Shown: positions 44,356 to 53,314, counted from the stretch's first letter. The stretch: DNA of 64,000 nucleotides from Pseudomonadota bacterium (GCA_029782295.1 JAKOVB010000124.1:1-64000); one strand, 5' to 3'. Translations and numbers: made by a program. Notes: generated by a model from the sequence alone, not told the origin.

Positions 44356-44892
44356 GTGTTGAAACTCCTGATGACATTCGCACTGACGGCCGCCCTGTCG
44401 TTGCCATGCTGGCGCGTCATCCATGCCGCCGATCTGCCGGCAAACGGGCAACCCGCACCGGCGTTCTCCTTGCCGGACCAGGCGCAACGCATGCATGCCC
44501 TGAAAGACTATGCCGGGCTATGGGTGGTGCTTTATTTCTACCCCAAGGATGACACCCCGGGCTGCACCAGGGAGGCCTGCAGCTTTCGAGACGATCTGGC
44601 TCAACTGGAGAAGCTCGGCGCCAAGGTCGTGGGGGTGAGCGTGGACGATAGCGATTCCCATGCCAGATTCGCAGAAAAGTATCACTTGCCCTTCCCGCTG
44701 CTGGCCGACAAGGACGGGAAGACGGCTGAGCGGTATGGGGCGCTCAATAATTTCGGCATTATCAAGATCGCACGCCGTTATACTTTCCTGATCGACCCGC
44801 AGGGCCGTATCGCCAAAAGCTACCTGAGTGTCGACACCTCACGCCACTCGCAGGAAATTATCGAAGACCTGAAAAAACTGATGCACCCATGA
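44356..44892 (+). CDS. exported BCP/PrxQ-type peroxiredoxin
   Basis: 178 residues with an N-terminal signal peptide (VIHAAD), unusual for this normally cytoplasmic family. The peroxidatic Cys lies in YPKDDTPGCTREAC, where the second Cys five residues on is the PrxQ resolving Cys. The start is GTG 44356 with AAAGGA upstream. Its TGA overlaps the ATG of the HDOD gene by 4 bases. It should remove peroxides in the periplasm. Confidence 0.9.
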   Translation: MLKLLMTFALTAALSLPCWRVIHAADLPANGQPAPAFSLPDQAQRMHALKDYAGLWVVLYFYPKDDTPGCTREACSFRDDLAQLEKLGAKVVGVSVDDSDSHARFAEKYHLPFPLLADKDGKTAERYGALNNFGIIKIARRYTFLIDPQGRIAKSYLSVDTSRHSQEIIEDLKKLMHP

Positions 44893-46433
44893 GCGAACAA
44901 AACCAACCTAATGCCCTGGAGCGCATGCTGGCAGTGATGCAGGACGACCAGGGCTTCCCTGCCCTGTCCAGCACGATCAGCGAGATCAACAAGATCGTCG
45001 CTTCCGAATCTGAAAGCGCAGGCAAGCTGACCAAGGCGATCCTGCAGGACTTCGCCCTCACCAACCGCCTGCTGAGGCTGGTGAACACGGTTTCCTACGG
45101 CCAGTTCGGCGGCAAGATCAACACCATTTCTAAGGCGGTAGTGATCCTCGGTTTCGAGACGGTACGCAACGTGGCGATGACGCTGATCCTGCTGGAATTC
45201 CTGCAGAACAAGTCGCAGGCGACGCAGTTGCGTGACGAGGTACTTTCCTCCTTTTTTGCCGGCCTGGTGGCACGCCAACTGTCCAACGGACGCAACGTCC
45301 GGGACAAGGAAGAGGCGATGATCTGCGCCATGTTCCATAAACTGGGCAAGCTGCTGGTCACCTTTTATTTCTTCGAGGAAAGCCAGCAGATCGCACAACT
45401 GGTCGAGCAAGGCGAAACGGAAACGCAGGCTTCTTTCCAGGTGCTGGGAATCAGCTACGACGACCTCGGCGCTGGCGTGACCAGAAGCTGGAATTTTCCA
45501 GACCGCCTGCAGATCGGCATGCAGAAAATATCCGGCGAACGCGTGAAGAAACCACGCGACGAGCTGGACCATCTGATCGTCACCGTCAACATGGCTAACG
45601 AACTGTGCCAGATAGCGGCCAGGACAGCAACGGAGGACAAGCAGCAGGCGCTGAACCAACTGGTACAGCGCTACCAGGAGACCGGCAACATTTCCGAGCA
45701 GCAGCTCAGCAAGGCGCTGGAACAGGGTCTGGAAGAAATCCACCTGCGTGCTGGCGCGCTGAACCTGCAGACCAGCCAGAGCCCGCTGATCAAGACGGTG
45801 ACCCAATGGAGCGGTTACGAAGAAGAGCCTGAGCCGGAGACCGCCAAGGACCAGTCAATGTCGGGAATTACCCCGATTGACGATGTGGCCGAGCACAATG
45901 CCGAGGAAATCGCCAAGCATGATCCAGAGGCGATTCTCAGCGATGGCATCCAGGATGTGACCAACACCCTGGTGTCGGAATACAATCTGAACGACATCCT
46001 GCAGATGGTGCTGGAAACCATGTACCGCGGCATGCAGTTCAAGCACGTGGTGGCTTTCGTGCGGGACGCGAAGACCGACACCATGCGCGCCCGCTTCGGT
46101 TTCGGGGCTGGCATCGACCAGGTGTTGCCCAAGCTGCACTTCCCGCTCAAGTTCGAGCCGGACGTATTCCATGTCGCGATCGAGAAGGGGGTGGATATCG
46201 TGATCGAGGATGTATCCGCCGAGAACATCGCCAGCAAGATCCCCGACTGGTTTCACGACGTGATGAAGGCCGAATGCTTCATGCTGCTGCCAATCATGAT
46301 CAACCAGAAAGCGATCGGCATCATCTACGCGGACATGCAACAGGCCAACACGCTGCAAGTCACTCCACGTCAACTCAGCCTGCTGCGGACCCTGCGCAAC
46401 CAGACCGTGCTCGCCATCAGACAGAAACAATAA
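44889..46433 (+). CDS. HDOD-GAF signalling protein
   Basis: 514 residues. The HDOD domain (about 20-220: FPALSSTISEINKIV, LLRLVNTVSYGQFG, ISKAVVILGFETVRNVAM) lacks the HD-GYP catalytic residues. An acidic linker leads to a C-terminal GAF domain (about 370-510: MYRGMQFKHVVAFVRD, CFMLLPIMINQKAIGIIYAD). HDOD proteins are non-enzymatic scaffolds in c-di-GMP, chemotaxis and stress pathways. Coupled to the peroxiredoxin, followed 6 bases later by a second HDOD gene. Confidence 0.88.
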   Translation: MSEQNQPNALERMLAVMQDDQGFPALSSTISEINKIVASESESAGKLTKAILQDFALTNRLLRLVNTVSYGQFGGKINTISKAVVILGFETVRNVAMTLILLEFLQNKSQATQLRDEVLSSFFAGLVARQLSNGRNVRDKEEAMICAMFHKLGKLLVTFYFFEESQQIAQLVEQGETETQASFQVLGISYDDLGAGVTRSWNFPDRLQIGMQKISGERVKKPRDELDHLIVTVNMANELCQIAARTATEDKQQALNQLVQRYQETGNISEQQLSKALEQGLEEIHLRAGALNLQTSQSPLIKTVTQWSGYEEEPEPETAKDQSMSGITPIDDVAEHNAEEIAKHDPEAILSDGIQDVTNTLVSEYNLNDILQMVLETMYRGMQFKHVVAFVRDAKTDTMRARFGFGAGIDQVLPKLHFPLKFEPDVFHVAIEKGVDIVIEDVSAENIASKIPDWFHDVMKAECFMLLPIMINQKAIGIIYADMQQANTLQVTPRQLSLLRTLRNQTVLAIRQKQ

Positions 46434-46439
46434 CACCCC

Positions 46440-47549
46440 ATGGCCCTCACCCCGGAAACCCTGATCACCCGTCAGCCCATCGTCGACCGCAACCGGCAGA
46501 TCGCATTCCAGCGCCTCGCCATCGCCAACCCGGAGCAGGATACGGTCATCCCCTTCGTGCTGCGGCTGGCCAACATCGAAACGCCTCAGGCCGTGTATTT
46601 CTTGCCGGTTGGCTGGGTGCAGGATCCGGTGCTGATGAAGAAACTGGCACGCGACATGATCCTGGTCGTGCGCCCGGAAGAGCTGGAGACCCCTGCGGTG
46701 GAGGCTGCCGGCGAGGCAGGGTTCCGGATCGCGTTGGCGATGGATGGTGAAGAGACATCCCCCAGGACCGGGGATTTCACGCTGACGCCGTGGCACGAAC
46801 ATCGCAGCGCGACCCCGGACACGATCTACAGCGACATCGTCAGCGAGGATCAGGAAACGCTGGCCAAGGCCACGATGGCCATGTATTACTGTGGACCCTA
46901 TCTGCTGGACACCTCGAAGCCGGTTCCTGGCGGCAAGCGCATGAATCCAAGCCATGCGCTGATCCTCGAACTGATGGGCGCCGTCCAGCAGGAAGCCGAA
47001 CCCAAGGAGATCGAGGCGATGTTCAAACGCGACGTCACCCTCTCCTTCAAGTTGCTGCGCTATATCAATTCCCCCTGGTTCGGCCTTGCTTCGCGCGTGG
47101 AGTCGGTCCGTCACGCGCTTTCCATCATCGGTTACCAGCAACTGCTGAAATGGCTCACCCTGCTCGCTGCCACCGCAGGCCAGGAAGCCTCGGCGGTGAT
47201 GACGCACTCGGCCATGGTTCGCGCCAAGATGATGGAACTGATCGGTTCCAGAATACTGGACAAGCGCGAGGCCGACGCCCTGTTCGTGACCGGCATGCTC
47301 TCCCTGCTGGACCGCATCATGGGGGTACCGATGGAAGATATCCTGCAATACGTCAACCTTCCGGAATCGGTCACCGATGCATTAATCAGGCGGGAAGGTC
47401 GCTACAGCCGCTACCTGTTGCTGGCCATGGCCTGCGAGGGGCAACCCCTGCCGGAAGGGCTGGAGATGACGGATATCGACGCCAGGATGGTGAATACCGC
47501 CCACCTCGACGCCATCGAATGGGCGACCCAGGCTTTCAAGACTGTTTAG
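46440..47549 (+). CDS. degenerate EAL-HDOD protein (CdgJ/YuxH type)
   Basis: 369 residues: N-terminal EAL-like domain with TRQPIVDRNRQIAFQRL in place of the catalytic 'xExLxR', so probably no phosphodiesterase activity, then HDOD (about 190-360: LSFKLLRYINSPWFGLASRV, VRHALSIIGYQQLLKWLTLLA). Family members such as Vibrio CdgJ affect motility and biofilm by protein contact. It directly follows the HDOD-GAF gene. Confidence 0.88.
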   Translation: MALTPETLITRQPIVDRNRQIAFQRLAIANPEQDTVIPFVLRLANIETPQAVYFLPVGWVQDPVLMKKLARDMILVVRPEELETPAVEAAGEAGFRIALAMDGEETSPRTGDFTLTPWHEHRSATPDTIYSDIVSEDQETLAKATMAMYYCGPYLLDTSKPVPGGKRMNPSHALILELMGAVQQEAEPKEIEAMFKRDVTLSFKLLRYINSPWFGLASRVESVRHALSIIGYQQLLKWLTLLAATAGQEASAVMTHSAMVRAKMMELIGSRILDKREADALFVTGMLSLLDRIMGVPMEDILQYVNLPESVTDALIRREGRYSRYLLLAMACEGQPLPEGLEMTDIDARMVNTAHLDAIEWATQAFKTV

Positions 47550-47598
47550 TAGCGCGGGAAGAATCACCGGCCCGCCTGATGGAATGGAGGAAGCAGGC

Positions 47599-48717
47599 AT
47601 GCTGATCGGAGTCCCCAAGGAAACCAAGGTGCGTGAATACCGGGTCGGGCTGGTGCCCGCCAGCGTCGCCCAGCTTTCCGCGCAAGGCCACTTGGTTCTG
47701 ATCGAAACCAACGCCGGTGCAGGCATCGGTGCGACAGACGAGGATTACCGCGCCGCGGGCGGGGTGATCGTGGATACCCCGCGCGAAATCTTCGATCGGG
47801 CCGAACTCATCGTCAAGGTCAAGGAACCACAGCCACAGGAGCGTTCATGGCTGAAACCCGGTCAGATCCTGTTCACCTACCTGCATCTCGCGCCCGACCC
47901 GGAACAGACACGTGACCTGGTTCGTTCCGGCGCCACCTGCATCGCCTATGAAACCGTCACTTCCGACGCCGGCGGGCTGCCCCTGCTTGCCCCCATGTCC
48001 CAGGTGGCAGGCCGACTCGCGATCCAGGCCGGGGCACACTTCCTTGAAAAAACCCACGGCGGTGAGGGCATCCTGCTCGGTGGCGTCCCCGGGGTCGCGC
48101 CGGCGCGGGTCGTGGTCATCGGTGGCGGCATGGTCGGCCGCCATGCGGTCGAAGTCGCCCTTGGCATGGGCGCCCATGTGACCCTGCTCGACCGCAATCC
48201 TGATCGCCTGCGCAACATGTGCGACAGGTTCGGCCCGGGACTCGAGACTGCTGTTTCCGCGCCGGATAACATCCTCAAGCAATGCCTGCAGGCCGACCTG
48301 ATAGTCGGCGCCGTACTGCTACCGGGCGCCACCGCCCCGAAACTGCTTTCCCGTGATCTTGTCAGCCGGATGAAACCGGGCAGCGTGATCGTCGACGTAG
48401 CTATCGACCAGGGTGGGGTCGCCGAAACTTCGCGGCCGACCACACACGACGATCCGGTGTTTGTGGTGGACGGGGTCATGCATTACTGCGTGGCCAACAT
48501 GCCGGGTGCCGTTCCCAGGACATCCGCCTATGCGCTGAACAACGCAACGCAACCGTTCGTGATGGCCCTGGCGGCCTCCGGCCTGCAGGCGATGCGGAAT
48601 GACCGGCACCTGCGCAACGGCTTGAACGTGCATGCCGGCAAGGTAACCTGTGAGGCGGTCGCCTCGGCCCTGGGCTATGAATATCGTGATGCAGAACAGG
48701 CACTGGAAGCCCGATGA
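47599..48717 (+). CDS. ald: alanine dehydrogenase
   Basis: NAD-dependent interconversion of alanine and pyruvate plus ammonia. 372 residues. [18 protein letters not shown] (substrate Arg and Lys), [14 protein letters not shown] (catalytic His), Rossmann [22 protein letters not shown], and [17 protein letters not shown] are all family blocks. Start at ATG 47599 with GGAGG 9 bases upstream. It follows the EAL-HDOD gene by 49 bases and may share its transcript. Confidence 0.95.
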   Translation: MLIGVPKETKVREYRVGLVPASVAQLSAQGHLVLIETNAGAGIGATDEDYRAAGGVIVDTPREIFDRAELIVKVKEPQPQERSWLKPGQILFTYLHLAPDPEQTRDLVRSGATCIAYETVTSDAGGLPLLAPMSQVAGRLAIQAGAHFLEKTHGGEGILLGGVPGVAPARVVVIGGGMVGRHAVEVALGMGAHVTLLDRNPDRLRNMCDRFGPGLETAVSAPDNILKQCLQADLIVGAVLLPGATAPKLLSRDLVSRMKPGSVIVDVAIDQGGVAETSRPTTHDDPVFVVDGVMHYCVANMPGAVPRTSAYALNNATQPFVMALAASGLQAMRNDRHLRNGLNVHAGKVTCEAVASALGYEYRDAEQALEAR

Positions 48718-48864
48718 TGTGGATTAAAACCATCCTGGCATCCCCGGGGGGCGCTTTGAAGCCTGACGGATACATCCGGAAAAATTTTTTTAAAAAAATA
48801 TGCATCGCAAGGGAACTAATGCAGATATCACTATCTCAAAGTCTGTAGTTCAGTCGTTCTTTGT

Positions 48865-48908
48865 TTCATCTCCCCCCTGATGGCAACGCTTGCGTTGCCA
48901 TTTCTTTG
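48865..48908 (+). terminator. leader hairpins ending in a terminator before the DUF3024-like gene
   Basis: CATC-tcccccct-GATG (C-rich loop) runs into TGGCAACG-cttg-CGTTGCCA (48881-48900) with a stable CUUG loop, then ATTTCTTT. It ends 17 bases before the ATG at 48925, so it is either the end of a short RNA or an attenuator. Confidence 0.55.
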
Positions 48909-48924
48909 CCAGGACAGATATGAC

Positions 48925-49287
48925 ATGACATTTACTGATCATGAATACAAGAAGATCGACAACCTCGTCGGCGGCCTCTGCCGCAAGCGCAGTCGAGCCC
49001 TGATGAAACACGAGCTTCGGTTCGACTATGAGGTGCATGATGACATCATCATCATCCTCGAATGCCGGCCGTTACATAAGACGCCCGACCACTGGCTGCG
49101 GTTTCCCATGGTAAAAATCCACTTCCGCCGCGAAGAATCCGTGTGGGATGCCTACCGGCTGGGATCCAATGGCCAATGGTTATTGCAATCGTCCACCCAG
49201 CCCGGCGACGACCTGCTCAAACTGGTGAACGAAATTGGCGACAACCCGAAACAGGTCTATTTTTCCGATCCCGTAAGGTTGCCTTAA
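48925..49287 (+). CDS. DUF3024-like small protein
   Basis: 120 residues. The pattern LRFDYEVHDDIIIILECRP ... WLRFPMVKIHFRREESVWDAYRLGSNGQW (in pieces) fits the DUF3024 family, beta-rich cytoplasmic proteins of unknown function. ATG 48925 chosen (MTFTDHEYKK), AGGA 10 bases upstream. It is bracketed by a terminator-like leader and a structured RNA or terminator downstream. Confidence 0.65.
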   Translation: MTFTDHEYKKIDNLVGGLCRKRSRALMKHELRFDYEVHDDIIIILECRPLHKTPDHWLRFPMVKIHFRREESVWDAYRLGSNGQWLLQSSTQPGDDLLKLVNEIGDNPKQVYFSDPVRLP

Positions 49288-49299
49288 GAATTGTCTGAT

Positions 49300-49380
49300 T
49301 AAATAGGCCCTGCATGTAGCAATGCTTCATGTTATTCCCTCCCTGACTGGCAGCCTGATCCCCTTGGCTGCCTTTTTTTT
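49300..49380 (+). ncRNA. candidate small RNA or 3' UTR with CCCTCCC motif and terminator
   Basis: After the DUF3024-like stop: GCAT-gtagca-ATGC hairpin, single-stranded TTCCCTCCCTGAC, then terminator GGCAGCC-tgatcccctt-GGCTGCC with T8. This resembles the C-rich RNAs at 36.6-38.7 kb in plan. It could equally be just the terminator of the gene before it. Confidence 0.4.
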
Positions 49381-49485
49381 GCCTGCCGCACCTGCAGGCC
49401 TTTCGCAAAACGATCACCCCGGACATCTTGCCTGGAGTTCTTCCCTTGAGAGCCGGGATCATCTCGCGTCATAGGAGTGGAGAAT

Positions 49486-49518
49486 AAAAAAGGGAAAGCA
49501 CCTTCGTGCTTTCCCTTT
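49486..49518 (-). terminator. terminator of the tRNA cluster
   Basis: AAAGGGAAAGCAC-cttc-GTGCTTTCCCTTT, followed on the minus strand by a T-run. Nearly the same hairpin occurs at 49832. Confidence 0.85.
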
Positions 49519-49525
49519 CAGAATC

Positions 49526-49601
49526 TGGAGCGGGAAACGAGTCTCGAACTCGCGACCTCAACCTTGGCAAGGTTGCGCTCTACCAACTGAGCTATTCCCG
49601 C
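49526..49601 (-). tRNA. tRNA-Gly(GCC), copy 2
   Basis: GCGGGAA...TTCCCGC acceptor with encoded TCCA, anticodon loop TTGCCAA (GCC), T-arm GTTCGAGAC. 76 bases, identical to the copy at 49875. Confidence 0.97.
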
Positions 49602-49628
49602 ATTGTCGTGCATGTGCACGTAAAACTT

Positions 49629-49715
49629 TGGTGCCCGGGACCGGAATCGAACCGGTACAGCCGTAAGGCCGAGGGATTTTAAGTCCCTTGTGTCTACCAG
49701 TTTCACCACCCGGGC
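49629..49715 (-). tRNA. tRNA-Leu(TAA)
   Basis: Class II tRNA, 87 bases with encoded CCA: acceptor GCCCGGG/CCCGGGC, D-arm TGGTGAAACTGGTAGACAC, anticodon loop CTTAAAA (TAA), long variable arm CGGCCTTACGGCTG, T-arm GTTCGATTC. Confidence 0.97.
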
Positions 49716-49728
49716 GACAGGCAGAAAA

Positions 49729-49802
49729 TGGAGGCGCGAGCCGGAATCGAACCGGCGTAAACGGCTTTGCAGGCCGCTGCATAACCATTTTGCTATCGCG
49801 CC
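49729..49802 (-). tRNA. tRNA-Cys(GCA)
   Basis: GGCGCGA/TCGCGCC acceptor with TCCA, anticodon loop CTGCAAA (GCA), T-arm GTTCGATTC. 74 bases. It follows tRNA-Gly and precedes tRNA-Leu as in the pgsA-glyW-cysT-leuZ cluster of other proteobacteria. Confidence 0.97.
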
Positions 49803-49831
49803 AAAAACCCGTATGCATCGAGTATTTCAGC

Positions 49832-49868
49832 AAAAAAGGGAAAGCAGATTGTTTGCTTTCCCTTTTTT
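49832..49868 (-). terminator. terminator-like hairpin between tRNA-Gly copy 1 and tRNA-Cys
   Basis: AAAAAAGGGAAAGCA and TGCTTTCCCTTTTTT are a perfect 15-base inverted repeat with a 7-base spacer. It lies inside the tRNA operon and may lower or separate expression of tRNA-Cys and tRNA-Leu. Confidence 0.75.
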
Positions 49869-49874
49869 AAAATT

Positions 49875-49950
49875 TGGAGCGGGAAACGAGTCTCGAACTC
49901 GCGACCTCAACCTTGGCAAGGTTGCGCTCTACCAACTGAGCTATTCCCGC
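49875..49950 (-). tRNA. tRNA-Gly(GCC), copy 1
   Basis: Same 76 bases as the copy at 49526. It is first in the cluster, 75 bases after pgsA. Confidence 0.97.
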
Positions 49951-50025
49951 GTCGTCTTAAAGAAGGCGCCATTTTAAGGATTTCAGCCCTTGTGTCAAGC
50001 GCTCCGACACATTCTCGATGCAGAT

Positions 50026-50592
50026 TTATTGTGCCCGTATTTGCGGCCAGGCCGCCTTCAGATAATAAGCCATTGACACCAAAGTCAAAATAGCCGCAAC
50101 CACCATCAGCATGCTACCCAACCACACGGTATCGATACCCAGGACAGGCCGGTAGAACAGCAGGAAAGGAATGGCGACCATTTGCGCAGCCGTCTTCAAT
50201 TTCCCGATCATGGCCACGGCAACCCCCTTGCCCTGTCCGATGCTGGCCATCCATTCACGCAATGCGGAAATCGCGATTTCACGACCGATGATGATGAGGG
50301 CAATCACTGCGCCCACCCGGTCGAACTCGACCAGCACGATCAACGCCGCCGCCACCATCAGCTTATCTGCCACCGGGTCGAGAAACGCGCCAAAGGCCGA
50401 AGTCTGGTCCCACTTGCGGGCAAGATATCCATCGAACCAGTCGGTGACGGCCGCCAGCACGAAAATCAGCATGGCCGAAAAGTCACGCCAGTATGGGGAC
50501 ATCTGCTCGTCCGGCAGGTAAAACACCCCGACAAACAGCGGAATCATGACAATCCGCATCCAGGTCAGGATATTCGGGACATTCCAATCCAT
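50026..50592 (-). CDS. pgsA: CDP-diacylglycerol-glycerol-3-phosphate 3-phosphatidyltransferase
   Basis: Inner-membrane enzyme of phosphatidylglycerol synthesis. 188 residues with four or five helices and the CDP-alcohol transferase motif DWFDGYLARKWDQTSAFGAFLDPVADK (quoted as DGYLAR...GAFLDPVAD, with the DGxxAR...GxxxDxxxD residues intact). Its ATG touches the uvrC stop, the usual uvrC-pgsA pairing. Confidence 0.97.
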   Translation of the reverse strand: MDWNVPNILTWMRIVMIPLFVGVFYLPDEQMSPYWRDFSAMLIFVLAAVTDWFDGYLARKWDQTSAFGAFLDPVADKLMVAAALIVLVEFDRVGAVIALIIIGREIAISALREWMASIGQGKGVAVAMIGKLKTAAQMVAIPFLLFYRPVLGIDTVWLGSMLMVVAAILTLVSMAYYLKAAWPQIRAQ

Positions 50593-52391
50593 CAGTGCAA
50601 GGCCTCGTAAATGGTTTGAGCCAGAGTTTGGCTGATGCCTTCGACTTGTGCAAGCTCGTCGACGCTGGCCTTGGTCACGCCCGCCAGGCCGCCGAAACGT
50701 GTCAGCAGTTTCTGGCGGCGCTTGGCACCCACGCCTTCGATCTCCTCCAGCGAAGAACTGGTGCGTGCTTTGGCACGCCTTCCACGATGACCGGTGATGG
50801 CGAAGCGGTGCGCCTCGTCACGAATCTGCTGCAGCAGATGCAGGCCCGGGTTGTCCTTGTTCAGCCGCAGCGGTTCATCCCGATCCGGGAAGATCATCTG
50901 TTCCATGCCGGCCTTGCGCTCCTCGCCCTTGGCGATGCCGACCAGCTGGATGCCGGGCAGGCCGACCTCCTGCATGACTTCGACCGCCACGCCGAGCTGG
51001 CCCTTGCCGCCATCGATGAAAATGAGGTCGGGCATCTTGCCCTCCCCCGCGGCGATCTTGGTGTAGCGGCGCGTCAGCGCCACCCGCATGGCCGCGTAAT
51101 CATCCCCCGGGGTGATGCCTTCGATGTTGTATCGCCGGTATTGCGAGTTCTGCATGCTGCCCTGATCGAAGACCACGCATGACGCCACCGTCGCTTCCCC
51201 CATGGTATGGCTGATATCGAAGCATTCGATGCGTTCGGCGCTATCCGGCAGGTCCAGCGCTTCACGCAGGGCCAGCAGCCGCCCTTCCTGCGTCGTCTTT
51301 TGCGCCAGATGCTGCTGCAAGGCCAGCTCGGCGTTGGTCTGGGCCATTTTCAGCCAGACACGGCGATCACCACCGGCATAAGCGCTGATCTGGATCTTCT
51401 TGCCGGCGCGCTCGCCCAGGATCTCTTCCAGCCCGTCCTGCTCCAGCGCCACGCCGGTAATGATGAGCGGCGGGACCGGCTGCTGCATGTAATGTTGCTC
51501 CAGAAACGCCTGCAGTACCGTCTGCTCGTCACACCCTTCGACATTCTTGGGGAAATAGCTGCGGTCCCCGACATGCCGTCCGCCGCGAATCATGACCAGA
51601 TTCACGCACATCAGTCCGGAAGCGCTGACGCAGGTCACCACATCGGCATCGCCGCTCCTGAAGTCGCTGACGAATTGACGCTGCTGCACCTGCCGCAGGC
51701 TCTGGATGCGGTCTCGATAAACCGCTGCCAGTTCATACTCCTGTTTCTCGGCTGCGTTCATCATGCAGGTGGAAAGGTCTTCCATCACCTGCTGCTCACG
51801 CCCCTCCAGGAACATGGCCGCGTGTTCCACATCCCGCCTGTAATCCTCCAGCGAGATCAATCCGACGCAGGGTGCCGTGCAGCGCTCGATCTGGTATTGC
51901 AGGCAAGGTCGGGAACGGTTGCTGAACACGGAATTCTCACAGGTGCGCAAACGGAAGACTTTCTGCAGCAACTGGATGCTTTCGCGTACGGCCACCGCAT
52001 TCGGAAACGGCCCGTAATAGCGGCCGTGCTTTTGCTGTGTACCACGGTGGAAAGCCAACCGTGAGAACTCGTCCCCGGTGAGCGTGATGTATGGGTAGGA
52101 TTTGTCGTCGCGGAACAACACGTTGTAACGTGGCATCAGCGACTTGATCATGTTGTTTTCCAGCAGCAGCGCCTCGGCCTCGGAACGCGTCACCGTGGTC
52201 TCGATGCGAGCGATCTGCGACACCATCATCCGCGTGCGCGGACTGGGGAGGTTCTTCTGGAAATACGAAGACACGCGCTTCTTGAGGTCGCGCGCCTTGC
52301 CGACGTAGATCACCTCGTCGGTCGCATTGATCATGCGGTAGACGCCGGGCAGGTGCGTCAGCGTCTTGAGAAAGGCCTTGGCGTCAAACAT
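50592..52391 (-). CDS. uvrC: excinuclease ABC subunit UvrC
   Basis: Dual-incision nuclease of nucleotide-excision repair. 599 residues: GIY-YIG domain at the start (GVYRMINATDEVIYVGKARDL), Cys cluster, UVR region (EQQVMEDLSTCMMNAAEKQEYELAA, in part), RNase H-like 3' domain (ECFDISHTMGEATVAS with its Asp), and C-terminal HhH pair (IEGVGAKRRQKLL). Upstream start of the uvrC-pgsA-tRNA unit. Confidence 0.97.
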   Translation of the reverse strand: MFDAKAFLKTLTHLPGVYRMINATDEVIYVGKARDLKKRVSSYFQKNLPSPRTRMMVSQIARIETTVTRSEAEALLLENNMIKSLMPRYNVLFRDDKSYPYITLTGDEFSRLAFHRGTQQKHGRYYGPFPNAVAVRESIQLLQKVFRLRTCENSVFSNRSRPCLQYQIERCTAPCVGLISLEDYRRDVEHAAMFLEGREQQVMEDLSTCMMNAAEKQEYELAAVYRDRIQSLRQVQQRQFVSDFRSGDADVVTCVSASGLMCVNLVMIRGGRHVGDRSYFPKNVEGCDEQTVLQAFLEQHYMQQPVPPLIITGVALEQDGLEEILGERAGKKIQISAYAGGDRRVWLKMAQTNAELALQQHLAQKTTQEGRLLALREALDLPDSAERIECFDISHTMGEATVASCVVFDQGSMQNSQYRRYNIEGITPGDDYAAMRVALTRRYTKIAAGEGKMPDLIFIDGGKGQLGVAVEVMQEVGLPGIQLVGIAKGEERKAGMEQMIFPDRDEPLRLNKDNPGLHLLQQIRDEAHRFAITGHRGRRAKARTSSSLEEIEGVGAKRRQKLLTRFGGLAGVTKASVDELAQVEGISQTLAQTIYEALH

Positions 52392-52424
52392 CAGGTCAAT
52401 ATCATGCCCAAGGCATGGATGGCA

Positions 52425-52610
52425 TCAGGATTCGTCCAGCAGTTTCCCGGCAATGGCCCAATCCTCCAGCGCCACTTCCTCGAAAGTGATGTAGGTGTAC
52501 TCGGGCGGCTTGTGCGCGTGGCGTTCCAGAGTCGCGGTAATTTCTTCGGCGATCTTCTGTTTCTTTTCGCGGCTGATGTTGCCGGCCAGCTTCACACTCA
52601 CGTAAGGCAT
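52425..52610 (-). CDS. 4-oxalocrotonate tautomerase-family protein
   Basis: Sixty-one residues starting MPYVSVKL, so Pro1 becomes the catalytic N-terminal amine after Met removal, as in 4-OT family enzymes. KIAEEITATLERHAHKPPEYTYITFEEV matches the family helix and strand. Substrate unknown. Lies between uvrC and the UDG gene, same direction. Confidence 0.85.
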   Translation of the reverse strand: MPYVSVKLAGNISREKKQKIAEEITATLERHAHKPPEYTYITFEEVALEDWAIAGKLLDES

Positions 52611-52612
52611 GT

Positions 52613-53260
52613 TCAGGCTCCTTTGCTATCCTGCTGAATACGCGCGAACACCGCATGGAACATCGCTTCGGTGAGGCGCCTCGTCTGGGTATTGTAGCGA
52701 CTGCAATGATAACTGTCATAGAGGGCGCGGCCGTCCGGCAGCGCATGGCGCACATCATGCCCGAAGCGGTAATCCCCGGCTTTCAGCCCGAGCGCGCGCA
52801 ACACCGCGCCATGTGCCACGTTGCCCAGCGCCAGGATGGCAGCTCCAGCCGGCAGTGTAGCGATCTCCGCAGCCAGGAAGTCATTGCAGGCCTTGACCTC
52901 CGCGGTTTCCGGCTTGTTTTCCGGCGGCAGGCATTTCACGGCATTGGTGATCCGGCAACCGTGCAGCACCAGGCCATCATCGGCGGACACCGAAACCGGC
53001 GCAGAGGCGTAACCGAACTTGTGCAACGTCTCGTACAGCAGCACCCCGGCATAGTCGCCGGTGAAAGGCCGGCCGGTCCTGTTGGCCCCGTGCATGCCGG
53101 GTGCGAGACCGACGATGAGCAGCGAGGGTTGGTCGTCTCCAAACGGTGGAACCGGGCGAGCGAAATATCCGGGATAGCTCTGCTTGACGTCGTCGAGAAA
53201 GCACGACAGGCGAGGGCATCGCCGGCATTCAGGATCAAATGGGATGGGTTCGTGTTTCAT
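52613..53260 (-). CDS. family 5 (UdgB-type) uracil-DNA glycosylase
   Basis: 215-residue base-excision repair enzyme with an iron-sulfur cluster: ECRRCPRLSCF at the N-terminus and further Cys near 110. Motif 1 GLAPGMHGANRTGRPFTGD and motif 2 SYHCSRYNTQTRRLT match the UDGb group; the glycosylase lacks the polar Asp/Asn of family 1, as UDGb does. Start at ATG 53260. Two bases from the tautomerase gene. Confidence 0.88.
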   Translation of the reverse strand: MKHEPIPFDPECRRCPRLSCFLDDVKQSYPGYFARPVPPFGDDQPSLLIVGLAPGMHGANRTGRPFTGDYAGVLLYETLHKFGYASAPVSVSADDGLVLHGCRITNAVKCLPPENKPETAEVKACNDFLAAEIATLPAGAAILALGNVAHGAVLRALGLKAGDYRFGHDVRHALPDGRALYDSYHCSRYNTQTRRLTEAMFHAVFARIQQDSKGA

Positions 53261-53314
53261 GGGTCGACATATTAGAGCCTATAATACGGAATTGCTAACT
53301 GGTTGGAGGGTCGC

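Noticed and set aside
52613-53260. Family 4 uracil-DNA glycosylase
   Set aside because: Motif 2 SYHCSRYNTQTRRLT and GLAPGMHGANRTG fit family 5 better.
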